64,000 nucleotides of DNA from Catenuloplanes indicus (GTDB lineage: Bacteria; Actinomycetota; Actinomycetes; Mycobacteriales; Micromonosporaceae), in assembly GCF_030813715.1 (NCBI RefSeq), contig NZ_JAUSUZ010000001.1, positions 1,054,001-1,118,000 on the forward strand, written 5' to 3'. The position numbers were made by a program, and so were the translations under genes. Under the pieces are notes generated by a model that was not told where the DNA came from, did not search any database, and worked only from the letters and a program-made list of their open reading frames with translations. Below, in pieces: positions 17,583 to 25,286 of the stretch (position 1 is its first letter; every line of letters begins with the position of its first letter).

Positions 17583-17708
17583 CGGCCGTACGGTCGCGAA
17601 CTGAAGACATTCATGACCGCCGACCGGGCACCGCGCGCGACGCGGATCACCGGGCGAAGGGGGACAGGACGTACCATTCGGTGGGTGAATCCCGAGGTGC
17701 GCACCGCG

Positions 17709-18287
17709 ATGGACCTGGACCGCCGGCTCGCGGACGCGATCGAGCGGCTCGGTAGCGGCATGCGCGCGCTCGCCCAGCACAGCGCCCGCTCCCAGAGCCT
17801 GTCACCGCTGCAGCAGCAGGCGGTACTCACCCTGTTCCACCGCCCGACCGTACGCCGCGAGGTCAACGCACTGGCCGCCGAGTTCGACGTCACCACCCCG
17901 ACCATGTCGGACGCGATCTCGGCCCTGGAGCGCAAACAACTCATCACCCGCTCGCCCACCACCGACGGCCGCCGCCGCGCGCTCACCCTGACCCCACTCG
18001 GCGTCGACGTCGCCCGCGAACTGACCGCCTGGGACGCACCACTGCGAGACGCCCTGGCACGGCTGCCGGCCGAGGACCGGGCAATCACGCTGCACAGCCT
18101 GCTGCGACTGGTGGCGGCACTACAGCACCAAGGAGTGATGTCCGCGGCCCGGATGTGCACCACCTGCCGCTTCTTCCGGCCGGACGCGCACGACGACCCG
18201 GCCGCACCACACCACTGCGACCTGCTGGGCGCCCCGCTACCGCTGGCCGAGCTACGCACCGACTGCCCCGAGCACCAGCCGGCCTGA
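17709..18287 (+). CDS. MarR-family regulator with C-terminal Cys/His cluster
   Basis: A 192-residue protein. Residues ~1-145 are a MarR winged helix (EFDVTTPTMSDAISALERKQLITR as recognition helix and DGRRRALTLTPLG as wing). The last ~45 residues carry Cys150, Cys153, Cys170 and Cys186 with His168/169/189 (MCTTCRFF, HHCDLLG, DCPEH), a pattern that could hold zinc or an Fe-S cluster. Such a tail suggests metal or redox sensing. ATG 17709 has GAGGTG ten bases upstream; GTG 17685 is the alternative. It points toward the catalase relic and lies 0.8 kb from the palindrome at 19080, which makes it a candidate binder. That link is inference only. Confidence 0.8.
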   Translation: MDLDRRLADAIERLGSGMRALAQHSARSQSLSPLQQQAVLTLFHRPTVRREVNALAAEFDVTTPTMSDAISALERKQLITRSPTTDGRRRALTLTPLGVDVARELTAWDAPLRDALARLPAEDRAITLHSLLRLVAALQHQGVMSAARMCTTCRFFRPDAHDDPAAPHHCDLLGAPLPLAELRTDCPEHQPA

Positions 18288-18328
18288 GCGCACGCGCGAC
18301 GGCCGCACGCACCGCGGGCGGAGCCCGG

Positions 18329-19019
18329 TCAGAGCGCGCCGATGGCCTCGCAGGCCTTGCGCACCCCCTCGCCGTACGCCGGATCGGCCTTGGTGCAGTT
18401 GGCGATGTGCCGCTCCACGGTCGCACGCCGCGCGCCCCGGATCGCCCGCGCCGTGTTGCCGAACAGCGCCTGCTGCTGCGCGCCGCTCATCAGCCGGAAG
18501 AGGTCGCCCGGCTGCTCGAAGTAGTTGTCGTCGTCGGCGCGGAAGTCGTACCGGTCCGCGGTCTCGCCGGCCGCCAGCGCGGGCTCGGCGTACTGCGGCT
18601 GCTCCGGCCAGCGGCCGAAGCTGTTCGGCTGGATGCCGGGGACGCCGCCCTGGTTGCCGTCGACCCGCATGGCGCCGTCGCGGTGGTACGAGTTGACCCG
18701 CTCGGCGCCGCGCGGGCAGTTGACCGGGATCTGGTGGTGGTTGACGCCGAGCCGGTAGCGCGCCGCGTCGCCGTAGGAGAACAGCCGCCCCTGCAGCATG
18801 CGGTCCGGGCTGAGTGAGATGTCCGGCACCACGTTCGCCGGGGTGAACGCGGCCTGCTCCACGTCCGCGAAGTAGTTGTCCGGGTTGCGGTTCAGCTCCA
18901 GCACACCCGCCTCGATCAGAGGTCGCGCTGGTGCGACTCCCGGTCCCGGCCGATCAGCTCGCCGGCCTGCGCGTCGGTCAGATTCTCGATCCCCTGCGCG
19001 GTACGGAAGTGGAACTTAT
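18329..19019 (-). pseudogene. katA: Catalase relic with two large deletions
   Basis: The frame 18329-18904 is an unmistakable monofunctional heme catalase C-terminal half ([39 protein letters not shown]). The piece at 18916-19019 is the earlier '[14 protein letters not shown]…[11 protein letters not shown]' segment. Between them the usual ~50 residues (from the 'YEAIERGDFPKW' region to 'DYPLIE') are missing and the frame shifts at 18905-18920. The whole N-terminal ~200 residues, including the catalytic His and Asn of the heme pocket, are absent beyond 19019. It cannot make an active enzyme. A MarR regulator gene lies just downstream. Confidence 0.85.
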
Positions 19020-19079
19020 TGACACGGCGCGCGCGCCGCAAGCAAGAGGATCCGGAACGAATCCAGAAAGCGATATCAA

Positions 19080-19090
19080 TAGGAGTCCTA
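19080..19090. promoter_or_regulatory. Palindrome TAGGAGTCCTA, copy 1
   Basis: An exact 11-bp palindrome in an AT-rich stretch (CGATATCAATAGGAGTCCTATATAG), 40 bases before the ATG at 19130. TATCAAT or TATATAG could be a -10 box overlapping it. The same 11-mer recurs at 23403, just before another small gene. Confidence 0.5.
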
Positions 19091-19129
19091 TATAGTTGCC
19101 CCACCGATCACCCGACCGAAGGGTTCGTC

Positions 19130-19375
19130 ATGTCCGCCACCTGGCTTCCGTCCCTGATCACCGCCGACCCCGAGGCCGGTTTCGACCTCGCGATCAAGCT
19201 CTCCCGCGTCGCCGTCAAGAAGACCCAGCCCGACGACGAGACCCGCGCCCGGCTGCGGGCCGGCTACGCCGAGGACTTCGACGCGCTGATCTCCATCTCG
19301 CACGTGGTCGCCACGAACTTCCAGACGGTGGCCGCCGCGAACGACTACTGGCGCACCACGCCGGCCGGTTCCTGA
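19130..19375 (+). CDS. Small hypothetical protein (81 aa)
   Basis: An 81-residue soluble protein starting at ATG 19130, with GAAGGG seven bases upstream. It has no signal peptide, membrane helix or Cys. Composition is helical, with motifs such as ITADPEAGFDLAIKLSRVAVKKTQ, RAGYAEDFDALISISHVVATNF and NDYWRTTP. I do not recognise the family. The AT-rich upstream region with the TAGGAGTCCTA palindrome suggests a specifically regulated gene. The kinase gene begins 41 bp after its stop, so the two may be co-transcribed. Confidence 0.65.
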   Translation: MSATWLPSLITADPEAGFDLAIKLSRVAVKKTQPDDETRARLRAGYAEDFDALISISHVVATNFQTVAAANDYWRTTPAGS

Positions 19376-19415
19376 CCCGGGTTTGCCCGCGACCCGATCC
19401 GGGCATAGCACCGCC

Positions 19416-21005
19416 GTGCTGCATGGACGGCTGGTCGGCGAGCGCTACCTCCTGCGGGATCCGCTGGGCAACGGCGGCATGTCCGTCGTCTGGCGGGCCG
19501 AGGACACACTCCTCGGCCGCGAGGTGGCGGTCAAGGTGCTGTCCGCGGACGTCGCCGCCGATCCGGCCGCGCTCGGCCGGATGTACGCCGAGGCGCGTGC
19601 GGCCGCGAGCCTGCGCCACGACAACGTCGTCGAGGTGTACGACTACGGCGAGACCGAGATAGACGGCGTCCCGATGCCGTACGTGGTGATGGAGCTCGTC
19701 GACGGCCGGCCGCTGAGCGACCTGCTGACCGCCGGCGCGCTGCCCTGGCCGCTCGCCGCGCTGATCGGCGCCCAGGTCGCGGCCGCGCTGGCCGCCGCGC
19801 ACGACCGCGGCGTGGTGCACCGGGACGTCAAGCCGGCCAACGTCATGGTCCACTCCGGCGGCGTGAAACTGGTCGACTTCGGCATATCGGCCGCGGCCGG
19901 CGAGCTGGAGCAGGCCTCCGGCGAGATCCTCGGCACACCCGCCTATCTGGCCCCCGAACGCCTGGCCGGCGGGATGGTGCGGCCGGCCACCGACGTGTAC
20001 GCGCTCGGCCTGCTTCTCTACCTGATGCTCGCCGGCCGCATGCCGTGGAACGTGTCCACGACCACGCAGATGCTCCGGGCACACCGCTATCGTGACCCCG
20101 CGCCGCTGCCCACGGTCGACGGCCTGCCGGCGGAGACGGCCGACCTGGTGCGGCGCTGCCTGAGCAAGGCACCCTCCGACCGGCCGGCCGCGGTCACCGC
20201 CGCCCGCATCCTGCGCCGGGCCGCCGGCCTGCCGGCCCTGACCCTGCTGTCCGGGCTGGACCGGCCGGATCCAACCACCGTGGACACCCCGACCCAGGCG
20301 GCCACGCCGGCGACCTCCACGCACCGCACCGCGACACCCGGCCGGATCACCGGCCTGCCGGTGCGCCACCGAATAGCCGCCGGTGGCGCGCTGATCGCCA
20401 GTGCGGCCGCGGCCGCCGCCTTCGTGCTGTGGCCGGCCCCGGAACCGGTCGAGGCGGTCGCCGACGTCGCGCCGCTGGCCTGCCGGGTCACCTACACCAC
20501 CCAGATCGCGGCCGAGGGCCAGGCGGTGACCGCGGTGACGGTGACCAACACCGGCTCCAGCGCGGTCGACGCCTGGACGCTGTCGTTCCACCTGCCCGCG
20601 GACCAGAAGCTGCTGCGCGGCTCCGACGCGACCTGGCGGCAGCACGGCGACCTGATCGAGGCCACCGGGCCGGACCTGGCCGCGGGCACCGCGGCGAACG
20701 CCTCGTTCGACACCACGTTCGACACCTCCGTGGCACTGCCGCAGTCCTTCACCGTCAACGACGTCTCGTGCACCGCGGAGATGTCGGTGCGGGCGCCGCG
20801 CACGAGCGCGGCGGCGTCCGTACCGGCGGTCGCCCAGGCACCGATCGTGGACGGCGCCGCGCCGGCGCACGGACCCGCGCCGGCGGGCGACCCCGCACCG
20901 GCGGACGGTGGCCGCGGCAAGGGTGCGGCGAAGCAGCCGGCGCCCGGCGAGCACGCCGGGCCGGGCGCGCGAAAACCGGCGCCGGCCGGCCCGAAGGCCG
21001 GGTAG
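19416..21005 (+). CDS. Transmembrane Ser/Thr protein kinase with extracellular CBM2-like domain
   Basis: About 529 residues. The kinase domain (residues ~6-265) has a Gly loop GNGGMSVVWRAED, Lys in VAVKVL, catalytic HRDVKPANVM, DFG and APE, all intact. A membrane helix (about 325-345) leads to an external region from Cys356 to Cys452. This has the CBM2 pattern: VTVTNTGSSAVDAWTLSFHLP, LAAGTAANASFDTTF and a closing SFTVNDVSC, with the two end cysteines placed as in the CBM2 disulfide. The tail is Pro/Ala-rich. PknB-like kinases usually carry PASTA or other sensors; here the sensor looks like a cellulose/xylan-binding module. GTG 19416 begins the conserved N-terminus, and the ribosome-binding site is weak. 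The nearby cellulase and arabinofuranosidase genes use the same module. Confidence 0.85.
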   Translation: MLHGRLVGERYLLRDPLGNGGMSVVWRAEDTLLGREVAVKVLSADVAADPAALGRMYAEARAAASLRHDNVVEVYDYGETEIDGVPMPYVVMELVDGRPLSDLLTAGALPWPLAALIGAQVAAALAAAHDRGVVHRDVKPANVMVHSGGVKLVDFGISAAAGELEQASGEILGTPAYLAPERLAGGMVRPATDVYALGLLLYLMLAGRMPWNVSTTTQMLRAHRYRDPAPLPTVDGLPAETADLVRRCLSKAPSDRPAAVTAARILRRAAGLPALTLLSGLDRPDPTTVDTPTQAATPATSTHRTATPGRITGLPVRHRIAAGGALIASAAAAAAFVLWPAPEPVEAVADVAPLACRVTYTTQIAAEGQAVTAVTVTNTGSSAVDAWTLSFHLPADQKLLRGSDATWRQHGDLIEATGPDLAAGTAANASFDTTFDTSVALPQSFTVNDVSCTAEMSVRAPRTSAAASVPAVAQAPIVDGAAPAHGPAPAGDPAPADGGRGKGAAKQPAPGEHAGPGARKPAPAGPKAG

Positions 21006-21109
21006 CAGGCGACCGGGCCGCTTCACCGTCCGGGACCGCCGCGCGGCCGCGGGAAGCGGAGGAAATTTTCAACTTGGAAAGAGATCCTCCGGTTAGGTAG
21101 GGTGGGGCC

Positions 21110-21742
21110 GTGACCGAGCCCTCCCCTCCGCTGCGCCGCGACGCCGAGCGGAACCGTCAGATGCTGCTGCGCACCGCGTACGAGCTGATGGCCACCGACG
21201 GGCTGACGGTGACGTACGAGGAGATCGCGCGGGCCGCCGGCACCGGGCTGGGAACGGTCTACCGCCGGTTCCCGCAGCGGCAGGACCTGCTGGACGCGCT
21301 CTTCTCGGCGCACATCGAGGCGGTCGTCGGGTTCGCCGAGGAGGCGGCACGGCAGGACGACGCGCTGGCCGCGCTGGCCCGCTTCCTGGAGCGGCAGCTG
21401 GAGCTGGAGGCCGGCAACCGAGGCCTGGGCGAGCTGCTGCGCGGTCAGAAGCAGTCTTCCACGCTCGTGCGCGACGCCAGCGAGCGGATGACGCCGCTGA
21501 TCACCGGCCTCGTCGCGCGGGCGGTGCGCGCGGGGCAGCTGCCGGCCGGGGTCACGCCCGGCGACTTCGCGGCCGCACACGTCATGGTCGGCAGCGTCAT
21601 GGACGCGTCCCGCACGGTCGCCCCGCAGCTGTGGCGGCGCGCGCTCGCGATCGCGCTGGCCGGCCTGCAACACGCGGACCTGCCCGGTGTCGCACCGGAC
21701 GAGACCGTGATCGACCACTTCTATCAGGACCGGACCAGGTGA
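21110..21742 (+). CDS. TetR-family regulator
   Basis: A 210-residue protein starting at GTG 21110. The N-terminal HTH is typical (LLRTAYELMATDGLTVTYEEIARAAGTGLGTVYRRFPQRQDLLDALF). The C-terminal ligand domain is of the TetR_C_33/SbtR-like type (LARFLERQLELE, GLVARAVRAGQLPAGVTPGDFAAAHVMVGS). It lies 13 bp upstream of the F420-type oxidoreductase gene in the same direction, so it may control it by autoregulation of a two-gene unit. The upstream stretch 21055-21100 is unusually AT-rich and holds two GGAAA direct repeats, a plausible promoter/operator. Confidence 0.85.
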   Translation: MTEPSPPLRRDAERNRQMLLRTAYELMATDGLTVTYEEIARAAGTGLGTVYRRFPQRQDLLDALFSAHIEAVVGFAEEAARQDDALAALARFLERQLELEAGNRGLGELLRGQKQSSTLVRDASERMTPLITGLVARAVRAGQLPAGVTPGDFAAAHVMVGSVMDASRTVAPQLWRRALAIALAGLQHADLPGVAPDETVIDHFYQDRTR

Positions 21743-21755
21743 AGGAACAGTGCAC

Positions 21756-22151
21756 ATGACCCTCCCCGACGATCTGCTCCGCGTGCTCCGCGGCAAGGCG
21801 ATCTGCTTCGTCACCACGCTGATGCCGGACGGCTCCCCGCAGATCTCGCAGACCTGGGCCGGGACCGACGGTGAACACATCTTGATCAACACGGTGGAGA
21901 CCCACCAGAAGACCCGCAACATCGGGCGCGACGCCCGGGTGGCCGTCGGCATCGCCGATCCGACCGCCCCGCTGCGGTCCTGGGCGGTGCGCGGCACCGT
22001 GGTGTCGGCCACGACGGACGGCGCCCGGGATCACATCGACGAGCTGTCCCAGCAGTACATCGGCCGTCCGTACCCCGGCTTCAGCGGCGGCGGTCACGAC
22101 CGGGTCCTGCTCACCATCCGGGTCGACAAACTGCACGTCCCCAGCCGGTAG
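21756..22151 (+). CDS. F420/FMN-dependent PPOX-class oxidoreductase
   Basis: A 131-residue split beta-barrel protein of the pyridoxamine-oxidase-like, TIGR03618 type (KAICFVTTLMPDGSPQISQTWAGTDGEHILINT, RNIGRDARVAVGIADP, YIGRPYPGF). Actinobacterial members mostly bind F420 and reduce small aromatic or heterocyclic substrates; FMN use cannot be excluded. ATG 21756 lies nine bases after AAGGA; GTG 21750 is too close to that site. It probably shares a transcript with the TetR gene. Confidence 0.82.
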   Translation: MTLPDDLLRVLRGKAICFVTTLMPDGSPQISQTWAGTDGEHILINTVETHQKTRNIGRDARVAVGIADPTAPLRSWAVRGTVVSATTDGARDHIDELSQQYIGRPYPGFSGGGHDRVLLTIRVDKLHVPSR

Positions 22152-22524
22152 CGAGTCTGATCCGTCGCGCTGATCGGGGGCCGCGAGTGCGGCGCGGCCC
22201 TACGACAGCGCCGGCCGGGCGTGCGCGCGGTGCCGGGCGCGGTGCGCGACCAGCGCCGGGCGTACCGGTCCTCGGCGGGGCGGCCGAGCCGGCCTTTGCT
22301 GAACGACGGCGCGGTTTCGTTCACGGAAGTTCTGATCATCGTGACCTCACCGGCACCAGCCTCCATGATCGAACCTCAACGCAGCGCCCCACACCGAGGA
22401 GGGGACGCAACCCAGCCGGTCCCGGAGCACACCGCGAGCGGCCGCCCGATCATCTGACGCGCTGCCCGGCCGGGAGGGCCCGGCCACCCGCTCGGCCGGG
22501 CCGGCCGCCGCGGAACGCGCCGGG
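22152..22524. other. Intergenic region without a convincing gene
   Basis: 373 bases between the oxidoreductase and the AhpD-like relic. One minus-strand frame has an ATG at 22339 with GTGAGG upstream, but its product is Arg/Pro-rich after the first 30 residues and overlaps the oxidoreductase 3' end. I do not call it. I see no RNA gene or repeat here. Confidence 0.4.
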
Positions 22525-22850
22525 TCAGTGACCGGTGTGCACGCCGGCCACCGGCGGGAAGTCCAGCTCGGTCCGGCCGACCGAGTTGAAGTAGTCGGTG
22601 AACGTGTTGAGCGCGACCGCGGCCACGATCTCACCGATCTCGCCGTCGGTGTAGCCGGCCTCGCGGACCGCCTTCAGGTCCTCGTCGGAGACGAAGCCCT
22701 TGGTCTCGATGACGGTCTTGGCGAACGTCAGCGCCGCCGCCACCTTCGGGTCCGAGGCCTGCGCGTTGCGGCCGGCGACCAGATCCTCCTCGCTCACCCC
22801 GGCCTTCGCGCCGAGCACGGCGTGCGCGGCGAGGCGGTAACCGCAGTCGT
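22525..22850 (-). pseudogene. AhpD/carboxymuconolactone-decarboxylase-like relic, 5'-truncated
   Basis: About 107 residues match the C-terminal part of alkylhydroperoxidase-like proteins (NDCGYRLAAHAVLGAKAGVSEEDL, then DPKVAAALTFAKTVIETKGFVSDEDL and EIGEIVAAVALNTFTDYFNSVGRTELDFP). A TAG at about 22851 immediately precedes NDCGY, where the family normally continues upstream (VALTVSEVN…). The CxxC redox pair is damaged: Cys is followed by Gly-Tyr-Arg instead of ending in Cys. A gene of ~180 residues has lost its first 70. A short protein from GTG 22818 is possible but would lack the active site. Confidence 0.7.
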
Positions 22851-22990
22851 TCTACGCGTCAGCCGAAATGGCGGCCGCGTAGCGCGGGCTTCCGGTGATC
22901 CGCCTGACGCGCGGGGTGGTCCGGTCCTCGGTACCGGCCGCGATCGCCGTGTCCGTCCCGGCGCGCAGGCCGGCGGCGACCCCGTCGACC

Positions 22991-23023
22991 GATGTGCGGC
23001 GCTACCGGGTAGCGCCGCACATC
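22991..23023. terminator. 33-base perfect inverted repeat after the small secreted-protein gene
   Basis: GATGTGCGGCGCTACC and its exact complement are separated by one base. The transcript would fold into a 15-16 bp hairpin 12 bases after the stop of the gene at 23035 (minus strand). This is a strong intrinsic-type terminator without a U-tract. Confidence 0.65.
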
Positions 23024-23034
23024 GCGCAGATCGA

Positions 23035-23388
23035 TCAGGCGTGGAATTCGGCCCACTCCCGGAGGCCGCGATGCGACACCGCGCCCTCGCGCACCGCGCC
23101 CCACTCCCACGCGTCCAGCTCGCCCCAGATGCTGAGCACCCGGACCGCGCACTCATGGCTGATCAGCTCCACCTCGACGGCGCGGTGGATGTCGTTCCGG
23201 TCGATCAGCCAGTCACGGTACGGCCACACGACCGTGTCGATGATCTCCCACTTCATCAGCACGTCGACGGCGCACTCCCAGGTACCCCGGTCGACCGCCG
23301 CCTGCGCCGGCGTCGCGGCCGCCAGGCCGGCGGTACCGATCAGGAACCCGGTGGCGACGGCCGCGACGGCCCGCTTGAGGTGACGCAT
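23035..23388 (-). CDS. Small secreted protein of unknown function (117 aa)
   Basis: ATG 23388 follows GAAGGGATTCAG. Residues 1-31 are a Sec signal peptide (basic start, hydrophobic AAVATGFLIGTAGLAAA, cleavage after AQA). The mature ~86 residues are rich in Trp, acidic residues and His, with two Cys (WECAVDVLMKWEI and HECAVRVLSIWGE) that could pair. The two Cys segments look alike (ECAV.VL..W), suggesting an internal duplication. I do not recognise the family. The TAGGAGTCCTA palindrome lies 15-25 bases before the start codon and a strong hairpin follows the stop, so this is a self-contained, tightly regulated gene. Confidence 0.72.
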   Translation of the reverse strand: MRHLKRAVAAVATGFLIGTAGLAAATPAQAAVDRGTWECAVDVLMKWEIIDTVVWPYRDWLIDRNDIHRAVEVELISHECAVRVLSIWGELDAWEWGAVREGAVSHRGLREWAEFHA

Positions 23389-23402
23389 CTGAATCCCTTC
23401 AT

Positions 23403-23413
23403 TAGGAGTCCTA
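23403..23413. promoter_or_regulatory. Palindrome TAGGAGTCCTA, copy 2
   Basis: Identical to the 11-mer at 19080. On the coding strand it reads CATTAGTAGGACTCCTAATG and sits 15 bases before the ATG at 23388. It is next to a possible -10 box TACATT and would overlap the transcript start or ribosome-binding region. Confidence 0.5.
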
Positions 23414-23449
23414 CTAATGTAAGGGATCGAGGGCGAGCCATGTGACCCG

Positions 23450-24799
23450 TCAGCGCATGCTGGCGACCACGAACGGGCCGTGGCCGCGCAGGTAGTTGGT
23501 CCAGCCGCCGGTCACCGGGGCGCCCGGGGACAGCAGGTTGGTGGTGTCGGTGCCGACGTCGAGCTTCCACGCGGTCCACGAGATGCCGTTGGCCCGCATC
23601 CAGTCGATCCAGGCCTGCGCCTCGGACTGGCAGATGCGGCCGTCGAGACCGCCGTCGGCGTGACTGGCGCCCCACTCGGTGACGAACAGCGCCAGACCGG
23701 CCCGGATCGCCGCGTCACCCTTGGCCCGCAGCGACGCGCCGTGCGTGCACGAGTAGAAGTGCAGCGTGTACATCAGGTTCGTACCCTGCACCGGGCTGGC
23801 CGCGGCCGCGTCGACGTCCTGCGACCAGGTGGGCGTGCCGAGCACGATGATGTTGTCCGGGTCGTGCTGCCGGATCGCGGTCACCACGGCCTGGTGATAC
23901 GGCTTGATCACGCTGGTCCAGCCGACCTGCAGCGGCTCGTTGTACGGCTCCCAGATCACGTTCGGCAGGTGGCCGTAGCGGCGGGCCAGGTCGGAGAAGA
24001 ACGCGACCGACTGCGCCTGGTGGTTCTCCGCCGCGTGGTCGTGCCAGTCGACGATCACGTACACCCCGGCGGTGACCGCGTTGTTGATGATCGTCTCTAC
24101 CTGGGCGCGCGCCTTCGACGGGTTACTCAGGTAGGCGCCCTCCGGCTCCACGCCCATCGCAGCCCGGATGACCTGCAGGTTCCAGTTGTCGCGCATCCAG
24201 GTCAGCGCGGACAGGTTCTCCGCGTACGGCTGGGTCTCCCAGTTCAGCCACATGCTGCTGATGCCGCGCAGCTGCACCCGGGCGCCGCCGCTGTTGCACA
24301 TGCCGGTGCCGCAGACGCGCAGCTGACCGTGCTGGGCGACCGGGGTCCCACCGGCCGGCGGCGGCGTGGTGGGCGGCGGGGTGCCCGGCGGGGACGTGGT
24401 CGGGGTGCCGCCGCCGGAGCAGGACACGCCGTCGATCGTGCAGCCGCTCGGGGTGCCGGTGCCGTTGACGGTGAAGCCGAACGTGGTGGACGCGCCGGCG
24501 GCGAGCGAGCCGTTCCACGCCGCGTTGGCGAACGTGTACCGATTGCCGGACACGCTCTGCTGCGCGTTCCACGAGTTGCTGATGCTGGTGCCGGACGGCA
24601 GGTCGAACTGCACCCGCCAGGACGTCACCGGCGACGAGGTGTTGTTGGTGACGGTGAACCGGCCCTCGTACCCACCGCTCCAGCTGTTGACGACGGCGAA
24701 CTGGGCGACGGCCGCGCTGGCCGGCATCGCGGTGACGACCAGGGCAGCGACCAGCACACCGGCCAGGGCGAGCACGGCGGCGATTCTCGATCTCTTCAT
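23450..24799 (-). CDS. Secreted GH5 cellulase (endoglucanase) with N-terminal CBM2
   Basis: A 449-residue protein: signal peptide to about residue 30, CBM2 (about 31-128; NSWSGGYEGRFTVTNN, WRVQFDLPSG, WNGSLAAGASTTFGF), a Pro/Thr/Gly linker (130-155) and a GH5 catalytic domain (about 157-449). Catalytic residues are visible: acid/base Glu288 in EPYNEP and nucleophile Glu375 in FVTEWGA; His in DWHDH and HFYSCTHG are also family-conserved. It should cut beta-1,4-glucan or mannan outside the cell. ATG 24799 gives a standard signal peptide. The TGGGAACGCTCCCA box 38 bases upstream predicts control by a CebR-like cellobiose repressor. Confidence 0.92.
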   Translation of the reverse strand: MKRSRIAAVLALAGVLVAALVVTAMPASAAVAQFAVVNSWSGGYEGRFTVTNNTSSPVTSWRVQFDLPSGTSISNSWNAQQSVSGNRYTFANAAWNGSLAAGASTTFGFTVNGTGTPSGCTIDGVSCSGGGTPTTSPPGTPPPTTPPPAGGTPVAQHGQLRVCGTGMCNSGGARVQLRGISSMWLNWETQPYAENLSALTWMRDNWNLQVIRAAMGVEPEGAYLSNPSKARAQVETIINNAVTAGVYVIVDWHDHAAENHQAQSVAFFSDLARRYGHLPNVIWEPYNEPLQVGWTSVIKPYHQAVVTAIRQHDPDNIIVLGTPTWSQDVDAAAASPVQGTNLMYTLHFYSCTHGASLRAKGDAAIRAGLALFVTEWGASHADGGLDGRICQSEAQAWIDWMRANGISWTAWKLDVGTDTTNLLSPGAPVTGGWTNYLRGHGPFVVASMR

Positions 24800-24836
24800 G
24801 GGATCCGCTTCACTGTAGGTACGGGACGTATGCACT

Positions 24837-24850
24837 TGGGAACGCTCCCA
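24837..24850. promoter_or_regulatory. CebR-like operator (TGGGAACGCTCCCA)
   Basis: One base from the palindrome TGGGAGCGCTCCCA, which the LacI-family repressor CebR binds before cellulase and cellobiose genes of streptomycetes and relatives. It lies 38 bases upstream of the GH5 start. Its location in front of a CBM2-cellulase makes the assignment strong. Confidence 0.8.
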
Positions 24851-24878
24851 CCGAACCTACCAGGCTGATCGACGGCTA

Positions 24879-25216
24879 TCAATTGATGCATTCGGCGCGT
24901 GGTGAGCCCTGATGACGTGCGCCGCTATGCGGGACCGTGCAGCCGTTCGCCGCCACCCGGTCACGGATGACCTTGCCGCGTCTCCACGCATCCCGTAGGA
25001 CCACCCGGTTCATGTCGCGACGCATTCTCGGCGCCCGCTCCCGGTCGACGCGGGCGCCCTGGCGATGAACGGTTCCGGCGCGGCACGTAGCCGTTCCGCG
25101 TTCCGCTCGGACAGGCCGATGTCGCAGAAGACGCCGTCGAGACCGGACGTGACGGTCCGGTCGGCGGCGCCGCCGTCGAGATCGCCGGCCAGGGGCGCGA
25201 CGATGCGTGTGGCCAC
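24879..25216 (-). pseudogene. lsr2: Lsr2-like nucleoid protein relic, frameshifted
   Basis: GTG 25216 starts ATRIVAPLAGDLDGGAADRTVTSGLDGVFCDIGLSERNAERLRAAPEPFIARA. This is the Lsr2 dimerisation domain pattern (…DDLDGGxADETVxFxLDGxxYEIDLSxxNAxxLRxxLxPfvxxAR). That frame stops at 25010. The next frame carries VIRDRVAANGCTV near 24960, matching the IREWARANGxxV helix of the Lsr2 DNA-binding domain, and ends at 24879. The RGR minor-groove motif after that helix is not preserved (it reads PHSGARHQG). The gene therefore seems dead. Intact Lsr2 silences AT-rich and foreign DNA. Confidence 0.6.
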
Positions 25217-25286
25217 GGAGGCCCGCCCCCACCTCTTCAGCGCCGCGCTTCGGCGCCGGACGGGAACTCGCCGCCTGGGAGGCAGA

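Noticed and set aside
22098-22339. Minus-strand ORF with a fair ribosome-binding site between the oxidoreductase and AhpD relic
   Set aside because: Arg/Pro-rich product overlapping the oxidoreductase 3' end; no family pattern.
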